From: Flavobacterium sp. UBA6195
GTDB lineage: Bacteria > Bacteroidota > Bacteroidia > Flavobacteriales > Flavobacteriaceae
DNA: 40,133 bases
Assembly (NCBI RefSeq): GCF_002422095.1
Contig: NZ_DITB01000011.1
Span: 1 to 40,133, forward strand
Reading direction: 5' to 3'
Positions 1 to 8,913 of this stretch are shown in pieces. Positions within the stretch are counted from its first letter, which is position 1. Each line of letters opens with the position of its first letter. Both the position numbers and the translations under genes were made by a program. The notes below the pieces were generated by a model. That model did no database searches. It had not been told where the DNA came from and saw nothing but the letters and a program-made list of their open reading frames with translations.

Positions 1-879
1 GTTGCGAATTTAATAGCAAGCTTAGTTACTTTACTTTTCGTTTTACCTGATTATTTCAAAATCAAATGGCAATTTGATGCAGATTTGTGGAAGAAAATGA
101 TGCAATACGGCTTGCCTATTTTAGTGGCTGGAATTGCTTTTGCCATCAACGAACATTTCGATAAAATCTTATTAGATTGGATGCATGTTGATATGGCTGA
201 CATTGGAGCCTATTCGGCTTGTTATAAAATCGGAATGTTTATGGTGTTGTTTCGAACAGCTTACACATTAGGGATTGAGCCGTTTTTCTTTAGTCATGCT
301 AAAAGCGAAAATGCCCCACAAACCTATGCTATAATTACTAAATATTTTGTCATTTTTGGTTCGTTTATTTGCTTAGGCGTTATCGTTTTTGCCGATATTT
401 TAAAATTGATATTAGTGCCAAAAGCTATTTATTGGGATGCAATGGATGTGGTGCCATTAATTGTATTGGCTAATTTCTTTTTAGGCATTTATACCAATTT
501 GTCCGTTTGGTACAAATTAATTGATAAAACCCGAATTGGCGCTTACATTTCAATTGTTGGAGCGATTGTAACTTTAGTTTTAAACTTGCTTTTAATACCA
601 ATTATAAGTTATATGGGTTCGGCAATAGCTACTATTTTAGCTTACGGAGCCATGATGTTTATTTCGTATTATATGGGACAAAAGAAATATCCAATTCCAT
701 ACGATAAGAAATCGATTTTTACTTATTTAGGATTAGCAATAGTACTTTCTGGAATTTCATTTTATGTGCCCGTTTTACGTGAAACTTACGTCTTCGGAAT
801 TGCAGCTATCTTGTTTTTTGCTTACTTTGTGTACCGAAACGAAAAAGAAACCATTTTAACCATTATCAGAAGAAAATAA
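1..879 (+). CDS. Polysaccharide/oligosaccharide flippase (MOP family), 5' partial
   Basis: The frame is open from base 1, so the start lies outside the window; about 292 residues are visible. The protein is almost wholly hydrophobic, with about eight likely membrane helices separated by short basic loops, and it ends in a lysine/arginine-rich tail. A segment with a charged FDKILLDW stretch after a helix is typical of Wzx-like MOP (multidrug/oligosaccharidyl-lipid/polysaccharide) exporters. These move undecaprenyl-linked sugars across the inner membrane. The family is inferred from helix pattern and general resemblance. Substrate cannot be told. It is followed by dut, and the next sugar-related gene is the nucleotidyltransferase at 1515, which fits an envelope polysaccharide context. 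Confidence 0.75.
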   Translation, partial: VANLIASLVTLLFVLPDYFKIKWQFDADLWKKMMQYGLPILVAGIAFAINEHFDKILLDWMHVDMADIGAYSACYKIGMFMVLFRTAYTLGIEPFFFSHAKSENAPQTYAIITKYFVIFGSFICLGVIVFADILKLILVPKAIYWDAMDVVPLIVLANFFLGIYTNLSVWYKLIDKTRIGAYISIVGAIVTLVLNLLLIPIISYMGSAIATILAYGAMMFISYYMGQKKYPIPYDKKSIFTYLGLAIVLSGISFYVPVLRETYVFGIAAILFFAYFVYRNEKETILTIIRRK

Positions 880-887
880 TAACTTTG
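880..887 (+). promoter_or_regulatory. Possible -7 box upstream of dut
   Basis: TAACTTTG matches the Bacteroidetes TAnnTTTG box. It starts directly after the flippase stop and lies about 66 bases before the dut start. No clear -33 TTG at the usual distance was seen, so this is only a candidate. Confidence 0.3.
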
Positions 888-953
888 AATTATAGATTTA
901 GTTAGGATTTTTCCAATTTCTAAAATCTGTGTTCCCAAAAAATAGAATTAAAA

Positions 954-1388
954 ATGCAAATCAAAATCATCAATAAATCCAATCACGAGTTACCTAACTA
1001 CGAAACCATCGCTTCGGCAGGAATGGATTTACGTGCGAATATTTCAGAACCAATTACTTTAAAATCATTAGAAAGAACTATCGTAAAAACCGGACTTTTC
1101 ATTGAATTGCCAATAGGTTACGAAGCGCAAGTACGTCCAAGAAGTGGTTTAGCAGCTAAAAAAGGAATCACCGTTTTAAATTCACCAGGAACAGTTGATG
1201 CTGATTATAGAGGAGAAATTGGCGTGATTTTAGTAAATTTATCCAATGAAGATTTCATAATCGAAAACGGAGAACGCATCGCCCAATTAATCATCGCCAA
1301 ACACGAACGCGCCGAATGGATTGAAGTAACCGAATTATCAGAAACTTCAAGAGGAGAAGGTGGTTTTGGTAGTACGGGAGTGAAGTAA
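954..1388 (+). CDS. dut: dUTP diphosphatase (dUTPase)
   Basis: Hydrolyses dUTP to dUMP and pyrophosphate, which keeps uracil out of DNA and supplies the dTMP pathway; cytoplasmic homotrimer. At 144 residues it has the normal length of trimeric dUTPases. All five motifs are visible in order: AGMDLRAN (motif 1), RPRSGLA (2), GTVDADYRGEIGV with the catalytic Asp (3), GERIAQLII (4) and the glycine-rich RGEGGFGSTG near the C-terminus (5), which closes over the active site. The ATG has an A-rich leader. The stop codon abuts an inverted-repeat element at 1389-1511 that separates it from the next gene. Confidence 0.97.
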   Translation: MQIKIINKSNHELPNYETIASAGMDLRANISEPITLKSLERTIVKTGLFIELPIGYEAQVRPRSGLAAKKGITVLNSPGTVDADYRGEIGVILVNLSNEDFIIENGERIAQLIIAKHERAEWIEVTELSETSRGEGGFGSTGVK

Positions 1389-1511
1389 AGCCCCCTAACC
1401 CCCGAAGGGGGAACTGACAAAATTGTGTAAATAGTTTATAAATAAATTGAATTAATTAATAAAATCCTATTGACCCCTAATAGGAATTCCCCCTTAAGGG
1501 GTTAGGGGGCT
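1389..1511. repeat. MITE-like inverted-repeat element between dut and the nucleotidyltransferase
   Basis: The 25-base ends, 1389-1413 and 1487-1511, are inverted copies of each other with two mismatches; the outer part reads AGCCCCCTAACCCC. Each arm can also fold on itself (CCCCCGAAGGGGG on the left, CCCCTTAAGGGG on the right). A further inner hairpin, TCCTATT...AATAGGA, lies at 1466-1484. The centre is AT-rich and has no ORF. The element begins right after the dut stop and ends three bases before the next ATG. Similar C-run/G-run repeats are, to my recollection, common between genes in Flavobacteria; copy number must be checked in a genome. Confidence 0.75.
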
Positions 1512-1514
1512 AAC

Positions 1515-2525
1515 ATGAAAATAATAGTACCTATGGCTGGTCGTGGTTCACGCCTTCGCCCACATACTTTAACAGTTCCAAAACCATTAATTCCAGTTGC
1601 TGGAAAACCAATCGTTCATAGATTAGTTGAAGATATTGCTGGTGTTTTAAATCAGAAAATAGACGAAGTAGCGTTTATTATTCATGAGAGTTTTGGTAAA
1701 CAAGTAGAAGAAGATTTAATTGCGATTGCTCAAAAATTAGGTGCAAAAGGAACGATTTATTATCAAAACGAAGCATTAGGAACAGGTCATGCGATTATGT
1801 GTGCGAAAGATTCTTTGGATGGTCCAGCAGTTATTGCTTATGCTGATACGTTAATTCGTGCCGATTTTGATTTAGATACAACTGCCGATAGCGTTATTTG
1901 GGTAAAACAAGTGGATCAACCAGAAGCTTTTGGTGTGGTGAACTTAAATGCTAATGGTGAAATCATCGAATTGGTAGAAAAACCAAAAGAATTTGTATCG
2001 GATTTAGCGGTTATCGGAATTTACTATTTCAAAGATATTGCCGTGTTGAAAAACGAATTACAATCGGTTTTAGATAACAATATTATCCATGGTGGCGAAT
2101 ACCAAATTAACGATGGTATTAAGCAAATGATGGCAAAAGGCATGAAATTTGTACCAGGACAAGTAGACGAGTGGATGGATTGCGGAAATAAAAACGTTAC
2201 TGTTGAAACGAACACAAGAATGTTAGGCTTTTTACATAACGACGGAGAAAATTTAGTTTCGGCTGATGTGAAATTAGAAAATGCAACGATTATTCCGCCA
2301 TGTTCCATTGCGGAAGATGTAATTTTAATTAATGCAACAGTTGGTCCAAATGTTTCTTTAGGAAAAGGATGTCACGTAATTGATTCAACCATTAAAAACA
2401 GTTTGATTCAAACGCACGCTCATATCAAAAATGCGAATTTAGATAACGCAATGATAGGAAATCATGTGAATTTTGATGGCAATTTTACAAGTATTAGTAT
2501 CGGAGATTATTCCGTTTTAGAATAG
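1515..2525 (+). CDS. Sugar-phosphate nucleotidyltransferase with C-terminal left-handed beta-helix
   Basis: Transfers a nucleotide from an NTP to a sugar 1-phosphate, giving an activated sugar for envelope glycans. The N-terminus (residues 1-35) holds the signature MAGRGSRLRPHTLTVPKPL, with the glycine loop and the PKP lysine that bind the NTP. Later GTGHAI and YADTLI fit the sugar- and metal-binding strands. From about residue 255 onward hexapeptide-like repeats with regularly spaced Ile/Val suggest a short left-handed beta-helix. It resembles glucose-1-phosphate thymidylyl/uridylyltransferases, but the exact sugar and nucleotide are unknown. It runs directly into the TPR gene (stop at 2525, ATG at 2526), so the two are probably translationally coupled. 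The start is three bases after an inverted-repeat arm. Confidence 0.88.
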   Translation: MKIIVPMAGRGSRLRPHTLTVPKPLIPVAGKPIVHRLVEDIAGVLNQKIDEVAFIIHESFGKQVEEDLIAIAQKLGAKGTIYYQNEALGTGHAIMCAKDSLDGPAVIAYADTLIRADFDLDTTADSVIWVKQVDQPEAFGVVNLNANGEIIELVEKPKEFVSDLAVIGIYYFKDIAVLKNELQSVLDNNIIHGGEYQINDGIKQMMAKGMKFVPGQVDEWMDCGNKNVTVETNTRMLGFLHNDGENLVSADVKLENATIIPPCSIAEDVILINATVGPNVSLGKGCHVIDSTIKNSLIQTHAHIKNANLDNAMIGNHVNFDGNFTSISIGDYSVLE

Positions 2526-3866
2526 ATGATAAAGAAAAAACACATAGCTTTATTTACATTCCTGCTTTTCAGTTTTGGGAATCACTTGTTTGCGCAAGAT
2601 AATCCCGATGCGATTGCTTTGGTGGATGACCAATTGGAAAATAATTTTTACGAAGCCATGAAACAGCGTGGCATCGAAAATTATGATAAAGCGATTGTGG
2701 CGATTCAAAAATGTATCGAAAAAGAACCTAAAAATGCATCTTTTCAATTTGAATTAGGTAAAAATTACTTGAGCCTGAAAAATTATGTCGATGCTGAAAA
2801 AGCTTTCAAAAAAGCAGTGGAGTTAGACAATAAACAACGTTGGTATTGGAACGGATTATACGACGTGTATTATCAAACGAAAGATTATCAAAAATCAATT
2901 CCGATTGTTGAGAAATTAATTGAGTTTGATGGTAATATGAGAGAAGATTTGGTTTCGCTTTACATGAATACAAATCAACACGCGAAAGCCTTGGAATTGT
3001 TGAAAGACATGGAATCAAAATCCAAGTTGACCAGCACCATGGAATTCTATAAATTGAAGATTCAAGAATCAAACGCTTATTCAAAACCACAAAAAGAACA
3101 GTTAGAAGAAGCGATTAAAAAGAATCCAAAAGTAGAACAAAATTATATCGATTTGATTGTTTTGTATTCAAGTTTCAATCAAGAAGACAAAGCCTTTGAA
3201 GTCGCAAAACAATTGGAAAAAGAAATCCCAAATTCCGATTGGGCACATGTAAGTTTAGTAAAATTTCATCTGACTAATAACGATGGAGAAAACGCTTCAA
3301 AATCCATGTTCAAAGTTTTGGATAATAATCGAATGGATTTAAAAATCAAACATCGTGTTTTTAATGAGTTTTTAATTTTTGCCGTTAAAAATCCTACTTA
3401 TTTAAAAGATATCGATAAGGCGATTCCGTATTTTAACGATGATAAAGAAATCAATGTAGCCAAAGAAGTAGCAAAATTTTTCTGGAAAAAGAATGATTTA
3501 GAAAATGCGACGAAATATTTTGAGAAAGGAATCAAAAAGAATTCGGATGATGTTGAGGCGATGGGATTTTATTTAGAAGTAGTAATTCAGAAGCAAGATT
3601 TTCAGTTGGTAACTAAGAAAGCTGAAGAGTATTTAGAATCTTTTCCCACACAATCTGATTTTTATTTTTATGCAGGTTTGGGTTACAACAAGTTGAAAGA
3701 ATTTAAGAAAGCTAAAAGTACTTTAGAAAATGGCTTGGATTTTGTGGTGGAGAACCAACCATTAGAAGCTAATTTTTACAAACAGTTAATTATCAGTTGC
3801 GAAAATTTGAATGACAAGGTTAAAAAAGAAGTGTATAGCAACAAATTAAAGCAATTACAAAAGTAA
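2526..3866 (+). CDS. Exported TPR-repeat protein
   Basis: A 446-residue protein with an N-terminal signal peptide (basic MIKKKH, hydrophobic core, cleavage likely after LFAQ, about residue 24). The rest is a chain of helical tetratricopeptide repeats. The clearest are near residues 50-120 and 310-440, with the usual A/Y/G spacing, for example NYVDAEKAFKKAVELD and NDLENATKYFEKGIKKN. Such proteins are scaffolds; no catalytic motif is visible. The gene abuts both neighbours without spacing. Its placement ahead of a DUF4292 lipoprotein and an EnvC-like protein suggests a role in outer-membrane or cell-wall assembly, which is an inference from context only. Confidence 0.8.
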   Translation: MIKKKHIALFTFLLFSFGNHLFAQDNPDAIALVDDQLENNFYEAMKQRGIENYDKAIVAIQKCIEKEPKNASFQFELGKNYLSLKNYVDAEKAFKKAVELDNKQRWYWNGLYDVYYQTKDYQKSIPIVEKLIEFDGNMREDLVSLYMNTNQHAKALELLKDMESKSKLTSTMEFYKLKIQESNAYSKPQKEQLEEAIKKNPKVEQNYIDLIVLYSSFNQEDKAFEVAKQLEKEIPNSDWAHVSLVKFHLTNNDGENASKSMFKVLDNNRMDLKIKHRVFNEFLIFAVKNPTYLKDIDKAIPYFNDDKEINVAKEVAKFFWKKNDLENATKYFEKGIKKNSDDVEAMGFYLEVVIQKQDFQLVTKKAEEYLESFPTQSDFYFYAGLGYNKLKEFKKAKSTLENGLDFVVENQPLEANFYKQLIISCENLNDKVKKEVYSNKLKQLQK

Positions 3867-4631
3867 ATGAAATCAATACTATCAGCCTTTTTGATCGTTT
3901 TTTTAATCGGATGTAAATCAAAGCAAGCGGTTGCTACAGCAGCTGCAAACGATAATACAGAGGTAACTAAAGTTATCAATGGTCATTATCAAAATACGCA
4001 TGATTTTAAAACTTTGAATATAAGAACCAACGCTAAATATGAGGATGAAAAGCAGTCACATTCTATGAATGCAGATATTCGCATTAAAAAAGACGAAATC
4101 ATTTGGATTAATATAAAGTTCTTAGGAATTCCTATGGCTAAGGCCTTGATTACTCCTTCTAAAGTGAGCTATTATGAAAAAATAAATAACACCTATTTTG
4201 AAGGCGATTTCAGTATGTTAAGCAATTGGTTAGGAACCGATTTAAACTTTAATAAAGTTCAGAATTTATTTCTTGGAAAAGCAATAGACGATTTAACAAA
4301 AGATAGATGGATTTCTGAAGTGGTGGAAAAAATGTTCAAATTGTCGTTGCCTACAAAAGATGATATTTCTAAAGAATTTTATTTTGAAGGAGCAAATTAT
4401 CTAATAAAAAAAGAAATAATCACTCAAGCGAGTAAAAACCGAAATCTAGAAATTCGTTATCCATCTTATAAAGAAGAGCAAGGAATGTTTTTACCAAATG
4501 AAATTAAAATAAAAGCAGAACAAAAAGATAAAATAACTATTGATATTGAATTTAAGAACACAACATTTAATGAAAATTTGAGTTATCCATATTCAATTCC
4601 AAGGGGTTATACCGCAATTGAAATCAATTAA
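3867..4631 (+). CDS. DUF4292 family lipoprotein
   Basis: A 254-residue lipoprotein: hydrophobic leader followed by a lipobox LIGC with Cys16 as the likely lipidated residue. The mature part is rich in beta-strands with alternating polar and hydrophobic residues, including IWINIKFLGIPMAKALITPS and a C-terminal EFKNTTFNENLSYPYSIP region. I recognise this as the DUF4292 type common in Bacteroidetes. Its strand pattern recalls LolA/LolB-like lipoprotein carriers, but that is a tentative structural guess. It starts at the base after the stop of the TPR gene, and an EnvC-like gene follows after 46 bases, so it is probably an envelope protein in the same operon. Confidence 0.75.
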   Translation: MKSILSAFLIVFLIGCKSKQAVATAAANDNTEVTKVINGHYQNTHDFKTLNIRTNAKYEDEKQSHSMNADIRIKKDEIIWINIKFLGIPMAKALITPSKVSYYEKINNTYFEGDFSMLSNWLGTDLNFNKVQNLFLGKAIDDLTKDRWISEVVEKMFKLSLPTKDDISKEFYFEGANYLIKKEIITQASKNRNLEIRYPSYKEEQGMFLPNEIKIKAEQKDKITIDIEFKNTTFNENLSYPYSIPRGYTAIEIN

Positions 4632-4653
4632 TTTTTTATTCACGTAAAAAAAC

Positions 4654-4661
4654 TACCTTTG
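4654..4661 (+). promoter_or_regulatory. -7 box upstream of the EnvC-like gene
   Basis: TACCTTTG matches TAnnTTTG and ends 16 bases before the ATG at 4678. No TTG was found 17-23 bases upstream, so a -33 element is not evident. It would allow the EnvC-like gene to be transcribed apart from the upstream cluster. Confidence 0.5.
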
Positions 4662-4677
4662 TAAAAATCTATCTTGC

Positions 4678-5910
4678 ATGAATCAATTTCTTAAAATCGT
4701 ATTTTTCTTTTTCATTACTAGCCTATGTTTTGCTCAACCTTCAGAACAGCAGAAATTAGAAGAGCGTAAAGCACAAATTTTGAAAGAAATTTCAGAAAAT
4801 AAATCACGCTTAGAAGCTGAAAAAAAGAAAGAAAAATCGGTTTTAACACAAATTAATCAGCAAAAGCAGTTAATTCAACTAAGACAAAAACTTTTAAATA
4901 CAACTGCAAAACAAACTCGTATTTTAAGTGATGAAATCTATTTAACTCAGTTAGAAATGAATAAGTTAAATAGAGAATTGAAAGTCTTAAAAGAAGACTA
5001 CGAAAAAATGATTGTAAAATCATATAAGAGTAGAAATGAGCAAAGTAGAATTATGTTTATCCTTTCCGCTGAAAATTTTCTTCAAGCATACAAACGTATT
5101 CAGTACATGAAACAATATGCAGGATTTAGAAAAATGCAAGGGGAAGAAATTAAAGAAAAACAAAGCAAATTAACACAAGCAGAAAAGCGTTTGTCTGAAA
5201 GTAAAAAGGAAAAAGAAGTGGTTTTAGTACAAACCGAAAAAGAAAAACAAGAATTAGAGAAAGAAAAACAAGAACAAGAACGGTTAGTAAAACTAATTCA
5301 AAAAGATAAGAAAAAATTAGCTGCTGAAATTGATAAAAAACAAAAAGAAGCAAAAGATATTGATAGAAAAATAAAGCAAATTATTGCTGCAGAAATCGCT
5401 GCTGCTAATAAAAGAAATGCTGAAAAATCAGGAACGACTGCTCCTAAAACAGGAACGACTGCAGCATCTAAATTTGTTTTAACTGCGGAAGGAAAAATAG
5501 AGTCTAATAATTTTAAAGCAAATAAAGGCAAACTTCCGTGGCCAGTTGAAAAAGGATTTATTTCACTACCCCACGGCGATCAACCTCACCCAGTGCATAA
5601 AAATTTAACGATTCACAATAGTGGTGTTGAAATTTCAACAGAACCTGGATCTTCTGCAAGAGCTGTTTTTGCTGGCGAAGTTCTACAAGTACAAGTTATT
5701 TCAGCTAATAACAAAGCGGTTTATATAAAACACGGAGATTTTATTACCGTTTATTTAAATTTATCTTCAGTAAGTGTTTCAAAAGGACAAAAAGTAAATA
5801 TTAAACAAAATATAGGAAAAATTCATACTGATTCTTCAGGAAAGGCAGTAATTAAATTCTTGGTGTTACAAAATACCACCACATTAAATCCTGAAGCTTG
5901 GTTAAATTAA
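4678..5910 (+). CDS. EnvC-like murein hydrolase activator (coiled coil plus degenerate LytM/M23 domain)
   Basis: A 410-residue exported protein. The signal peptide ends after FAQ at about residue 20. Residues about 20-250 are a long Lys/Glu/Gln-rich coiled coil. A low-complexity TGTTAPKTGTTAA linker comes next, and an M23/LytM domain occupies about residues 300-410. The zinc-binding residues expected of active M23 enzymes are altered. The usual H-x-G-x-D-I is NSGVEI, the HL after TVY is NL, and the terminal HFE is KFL. This is the pattern of EnvC-type activators, which stimulate amidases during septal peptidoglycan splitting rather than cutting themselves. That role is inferred from family knowledge. 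A strong terminator follows. Confidence 0.85.
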   Translation: MNQFLKIVFFFFITSLCFAQPSEQQKLEERKAQILKEISENKSRLEAEKKKEKSVLTQINQQKQLIQLRQKLLNTTAKQTRILSDEIYLTQLEMNKLNRELKVLKEDYEKMIVKSYKSRNEQSRIMFILSAENFLQAYKRIQYMKQYAGFRKMQGEEIKEKQSKLTQAEKRLSESKKEKEVVLVQTEKEKQELEKEKQEQERLVKLIQKDKKKLAAEIDKKQKEAKDIDRKIKQIIAAEIAAANKRNAEKSGTTAPKTGTTAASKFVLTAEGKIESNNFKANKGKLPWPVEKGFISLPHGDQPHPVHKNLTIHNSGVEISTEPGSSARAVFAGEVLQVQVISANNKAVYIKHGDFITVYLNLSSVSVSKGQKVNIKQNIGKIHTDSSGKAVIKFLVLQNTTTLNPEAWLN

Positions 5911-5944
5911 AAAAAAATGAGGTCTAAATGACCTCATTTTTTTT
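5911..5944 (+). terminator. Rho-independent terminator after the EnvC-like gene
   Basis: A-run, stem AATGAGGTC, loop TAAAT, stem GACCTCATT and then eight T residues. It marks the end of the forward envelope cluster. Confidence 0.9.
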
Positions 5945-5983
5945 GAATCCAAATTTTGTACTTTTACATTATAATACGAACAA

Positions 5984-6946
5984 ATGAATTTAGCCAACAT
6001 AAAAATTCTTCATATCGATAGCAATCATCCATTACTTTGGGAACAATTAGAACAGGCTGGTTTTCAAAACGAAGCTGATTTTACGTCTTCCAAACAAGAA
6101 ATAGAAGCTAAAATTGAAAACTACCACGGAATTGTCATTAGAAGTCGTTTTAAAATTGACAAAACCTTTTTAGATAAAGCTACAAATTTACAATTCATTG
6201 CCCGAGTTGGAGCTGGTTTAGAAAGTATCAATTGTGATTACGCTATTGCGAAAGGAATACATTTAATTGCTGCTCCAGAAGGAAATGCCAATGCCGTTGG
6301 CGAACACGCTATCGGAATGATATTGTCGCTTTTTAACAACTTGAACAAAGCCAATAACGAAGTAAAATCAGGTCAATGGAAACGTGAAGCCAATCGTGGA
6401 CATGAATTAGAAGGCAAAACGGTCGGAATCATTGGATATGGCAACATGGGAAAATCATTCGCCAAGAAACTCCGAGGATTTGATGTCACCGTTTTGTGTT
6501 ATGATATTTTACCCAATAAAGGAGATGCCAATGCCACTCAAGTTTCACTAGAAGAACTTCATGAAAGAGCCGATGTTTTAAGTTTGCACACACCTTGGAC
6601 ACCCGAAACCGATAAAATGATAAATGCTGATTTTATTAATCAATTTAAAAAACCTTTTTGGTTCATTAATACAGCAAGAGGGAATTCGGTTGTAACGGCT
6701 GATTTGGTTGAAGGGTTGAAATCAGGAAAAATTTTAGGTGCTGGTTTAGATGTTTTGGAATATGAAAAACTATCTTTCGAAACCTTATTTGAAGGTGAAA
6801 AACCAGCCGCTTTTGAATATTTATTGCATGCAGAAAATGTCTTGCTAACACCTCATATTGCAGGATGGACCTTTGAAAGTCATCAAAAATTAGCGCAAAC
6901 AATTGTAGATAAGATTTGTAAGATTTACATAAATAAAAAAGACTAA
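5984..6946 (+). CDS. D-2-hydroxyacid dehydrogenase (phosphoglycerate dehydrogenase-like)
   Basis: NAD-dependent oxidoreductase of the D-2-hydroxyacid dehydrogenase family, 320 residues. The Rossmann glycine motif GIIGYGNMG lies near residue 150. The catalytic Arg is in INTARGNSVV (about residue 232), the Glu follows in DVLEYEK, and the catalytic His is in TPHIAGWT. The enzyme lacks the C-terminal ACT domain of long SerA proteins and has the single-domain length of short ones. It could be 3-phosphoglycerate dehydrogenase or another 2-ketoacid reductase; no serine biosynthesis neighbours are present to decide. It converges with the acyltransferase gene eight bases downstream. Confidence 0.88.
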   Translation: MNLANIKILHIDSNHPLLWEQLEQAGFQNEADFTSSKQEIEAKIENYHGIVIRSRFKIDKTFLDKATNLQFIARVGAGLESINCDYAIAKGIHLIAAPEGNANAVGEHAIGMILSLFNNLNKANNEVKSGQWKREANRGHELEGKTVGIIGYGNMGKSFAKKLRGFDVTVLCYDILPNKGDANATQVSLEELHERADVLSLHTPWTPETDKMINADFINQFKKPFWFINTARGNSVVTADLVEGLKSGKILGAGLDVLEYEKLSFETLFEGEKPAAFEYLLHAENVLLTPHIAGWTFESHQKLAQTIVDKICKIYINKKD

Positions 6947-6965
6947 TCAATCGATTAGCCTTTCT
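6935..6965. terminator. Possible short bidirectional terminator sharing both stop codons
   Basis: Stem CTAATC (6943-6948), loop AATC, stem GATTAG (6953-6958), with an A-run on the left and a T-rich tract on the right. The stop codons of both convergent genes lie inside the stem. The stem is only six base pairs, so activity is uncertain. Confidence 0.4.
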
Positions 6966-8745
6966 CTTTTCTTTCCAATTCCGCTTGAAATTCTTCCATA
7001 ACGGGTTTTACGGTGCTTTCAGGTAAATCGGCAATTTTAATGTACATTAAGCCGTCAACCGAGTTGTTAAACAATGGATCCACATTAAAAGCTACCACTC
7101 TTGCGTTTTGTTTGATGTATTTTTTAATTAAAACCGGTAAACGTAAATTTCCAGGTTCTACTTCATCAATTATTTTATCAAACTTATTCAAATCGGCTTC
7201 TGTTTCGTTGAATACGAAATCTTTGTCGGCGTCTTTCAGTTTTACTTTGTATTCTTTCTTTGGATGAACGTATTGCGCAATATACGGATCGTAATAATGC
7301 GATTTCATAAATTCAATCATTAACGATTTTGAAAAATCAGAAAATTGATTGCTAATACTTACACCACCAATCAAATATTTATGTTCAGGATAATGTAAAG
7401 TCGTATGGACAATTCCTTTCCATAACAAGAACAACGGCATTGGTTTTTGTTGGTATTCTTTAATGATAAACGCTCTACCCATTTCGATAGATTTACTCAT
7501 CATATCATACAATTCCGGTTCAAAACGGAACAATTCATGTAAATAGAAACCATCAATCCCGTGTTGTGAATATATATGTGCACCCAATCCCATACGATAA
7601 GCTCCAGCAATGCATTGTGCCTCATCATCCCATAAAAACATGTGGTGGTAATATTTATCGTAATCGTCAAGGTCTAATGATTCGTTTGTTCCTTCACCAA
7701 CTTCTCTAAAGGTAATTTCACGCAAACGACCAATTTCATGCAAGATATTCGGAATTTTATCAGCCGTTACGAAGTAAACTTCATAATTTTTACTTTGCAA
7801 CAAACGATAATCACCCTTTTTCAAACAAGCCATTTCTTCTAAAATCTGGTCTTGATTGGCTGGTTTGGCAATTTGTTTAGGCGGTTTTGGAATTGTTAAT
7901 TTAGGTAAATTAATTTTACTTTCATCTTCAAACGCATTCGAAAGCATATAAGTTTTCTTGCGTAAGAAATCACCATACGCTTCAATATCTTGATATTCGT
8001 TTTGTTCAGTAACCGAAATAGGTTTCCCAATACGAACTTTAATTACCCTATCTTTTTGAGTTAATAATTCGCTTGGTAATTTTGCAGTTCTAAGCGTATC
8101 ATCAATCTTAGATAGGAAGTAAAATAACTTACTATTTTTAGCATGAAAATAAATCGGAACCACTGGAACTTGGGCTTTTCGAATTACTTTGATTGCTCCT
8201 TCTTCCCATGGTTTGTCAACAACTAACTTTCCATCTTTATAAGTAGAAACTTCTCCCGCAGGAAACATCCCTAATGGTTTACCATCGCTTAAATGACGTA
8301 ATGTTTCTTTAATTCCAACTACACTAGATTTAGCATCTTTATGATTTTCAAACGGATTTACCGGCATAATATACGGCTTCATCGGTTCGATTCGGTGCAG
8401 TAAAAAGTTAGCGATAATTTTGAAATTAGGTTCTCTTTCAAGCATTAATTTCAATAGTAAAATACCATCAATTCCACCAAGAGGATGATTGGAAATGGTA
8501 ATATAAGCACCATCTTTTGGTAAACGTTTTAAATCTTCTTCTGGGATTTCAAACTTGATTTGAAATTCATCTAAAATAGCATTTAAGAATTCCAATTCGC
8601 TCAAATGTTTGTTTCTATCATAAATTTTGTTCAAGGTAGAAATCTTGAGCACTTTCATGAGCAACCAGCCCGTGAAAGTCCCGAAAACCCCATATTTATC
8701 AGCATTTATTGCTTTTGCAACTTCTTTAGCAGTAACTAAACCCAT
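6955..8745 (-). CDS. olsF: Bifunctional acyltransferase, OlsF-like (PlsC domain plus GNAT-type N-acyltransferase)
   Basis: A 596-residue two-domain protein. Residues about 75-290 form a PlsC-like O-acyltransferase with SNHPLGGIDG (His87, Asp93) and FPAGEVS as the later conserved block. Residues about 315-500 resemble the hemolysin/ornithine-lipid N-acyltransferase (GNAT-like) family, including GRLREITFREVGEGTN and IGGVSISN. This order matches OlsF, described in Serratia and Flavobacterium, which makes aminolipids such as ornithine lipid by N- then O-acylation. The amino acid headgroup (ornithine, glycine or another) cannot be read from sequence. It is transcribed alone on the minus strand between convergent and divergent neighbours. 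Confidence is high for the domains and moderate for the symbol. Confidence 0.8.
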   Translation of the reverse strand: MGLVTAKEVAKAINADKYGVFGTFTGWLLMKVLKISTLNKIYDRNKHLSELEFLNAILDEFQIKFEIPEEDLKRLPKDGAYITISNHPLGGIDGILLLKLMLEREPNFKIIANFLLHRIEPMKPYIMPVNPFENHKDAKSSVVGIKETLRHLSDGKPLGMFPAGEVSTYKDGKLVVDKPWEEGAIKVIRKAQVPVVPIYFHAKNSKLFYFLSKIDDTLRTAKLPSELLTQKDRVIKVRIGKPISVTEQNEYQDIEAYGDFLRKKTYMLSNAFEDESKINLPKLTIPKPPKQIAKPANQDQILEEMACLKKGDYRLLQSKNYEVYFVTADKIPNILHEIGRLREITFREVGEGTNESLDLDDYDKYYHHMFLWDDEAQCIAGAYRMGLGAHIYSQHGIDGFYLHELFRFEPELYDMMSKSIEMGRAFIIKEYQQKPMPLFLLWKGIVHTTLHYPEHKYLIGGVSISNQFSDFSKSLMIEFMKSHYYDPYIAQYVHPKKEYKVKLKDADKDFVFNETEADLNKFDKIIDEVEPGNLRLPVLIKKYIKQNARVVAFNVDPLFNNSVDGLMYIKIADLPESTVKPVMEEFQAELERKEKG

Positions 8746-8770
8746 TCAGTATTGTTTTTTGAGCAAGAAA

Positions 8771-8778
8771 CAAAGATA
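8771..8778 (-). promoter_or_regulatory. -7 box for the OlsF-like gene
   Basis: On the minus strand this reads TATCTTTG, a match to TAnnTTTG, ending 25 bases before the ATG at 8745. A -33 TTG is not evident. Confidence 0.5.
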
Positions 8779-8913
8779 AGAATTTTGAGGAATTTTGAGC
8801 ACTTTTCATTGGCTAATAAAAAAACCTATTTCGTTATATTTTTTTAGCAAGCTGATAGTTAGTGAATTATAAAATCAATAAAATCAAACTTTTATTTTTA
8901 CAAACCTTTTTAG

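Noticed and set aside
5150..5531. Minus-strand hydrophobic ORFs inside the EnvC-like gene
   Set aside because: They are mirror images of the Lys/Glu-rich coiled coil and Ala-rich linker; the forward gene explains the sequence.
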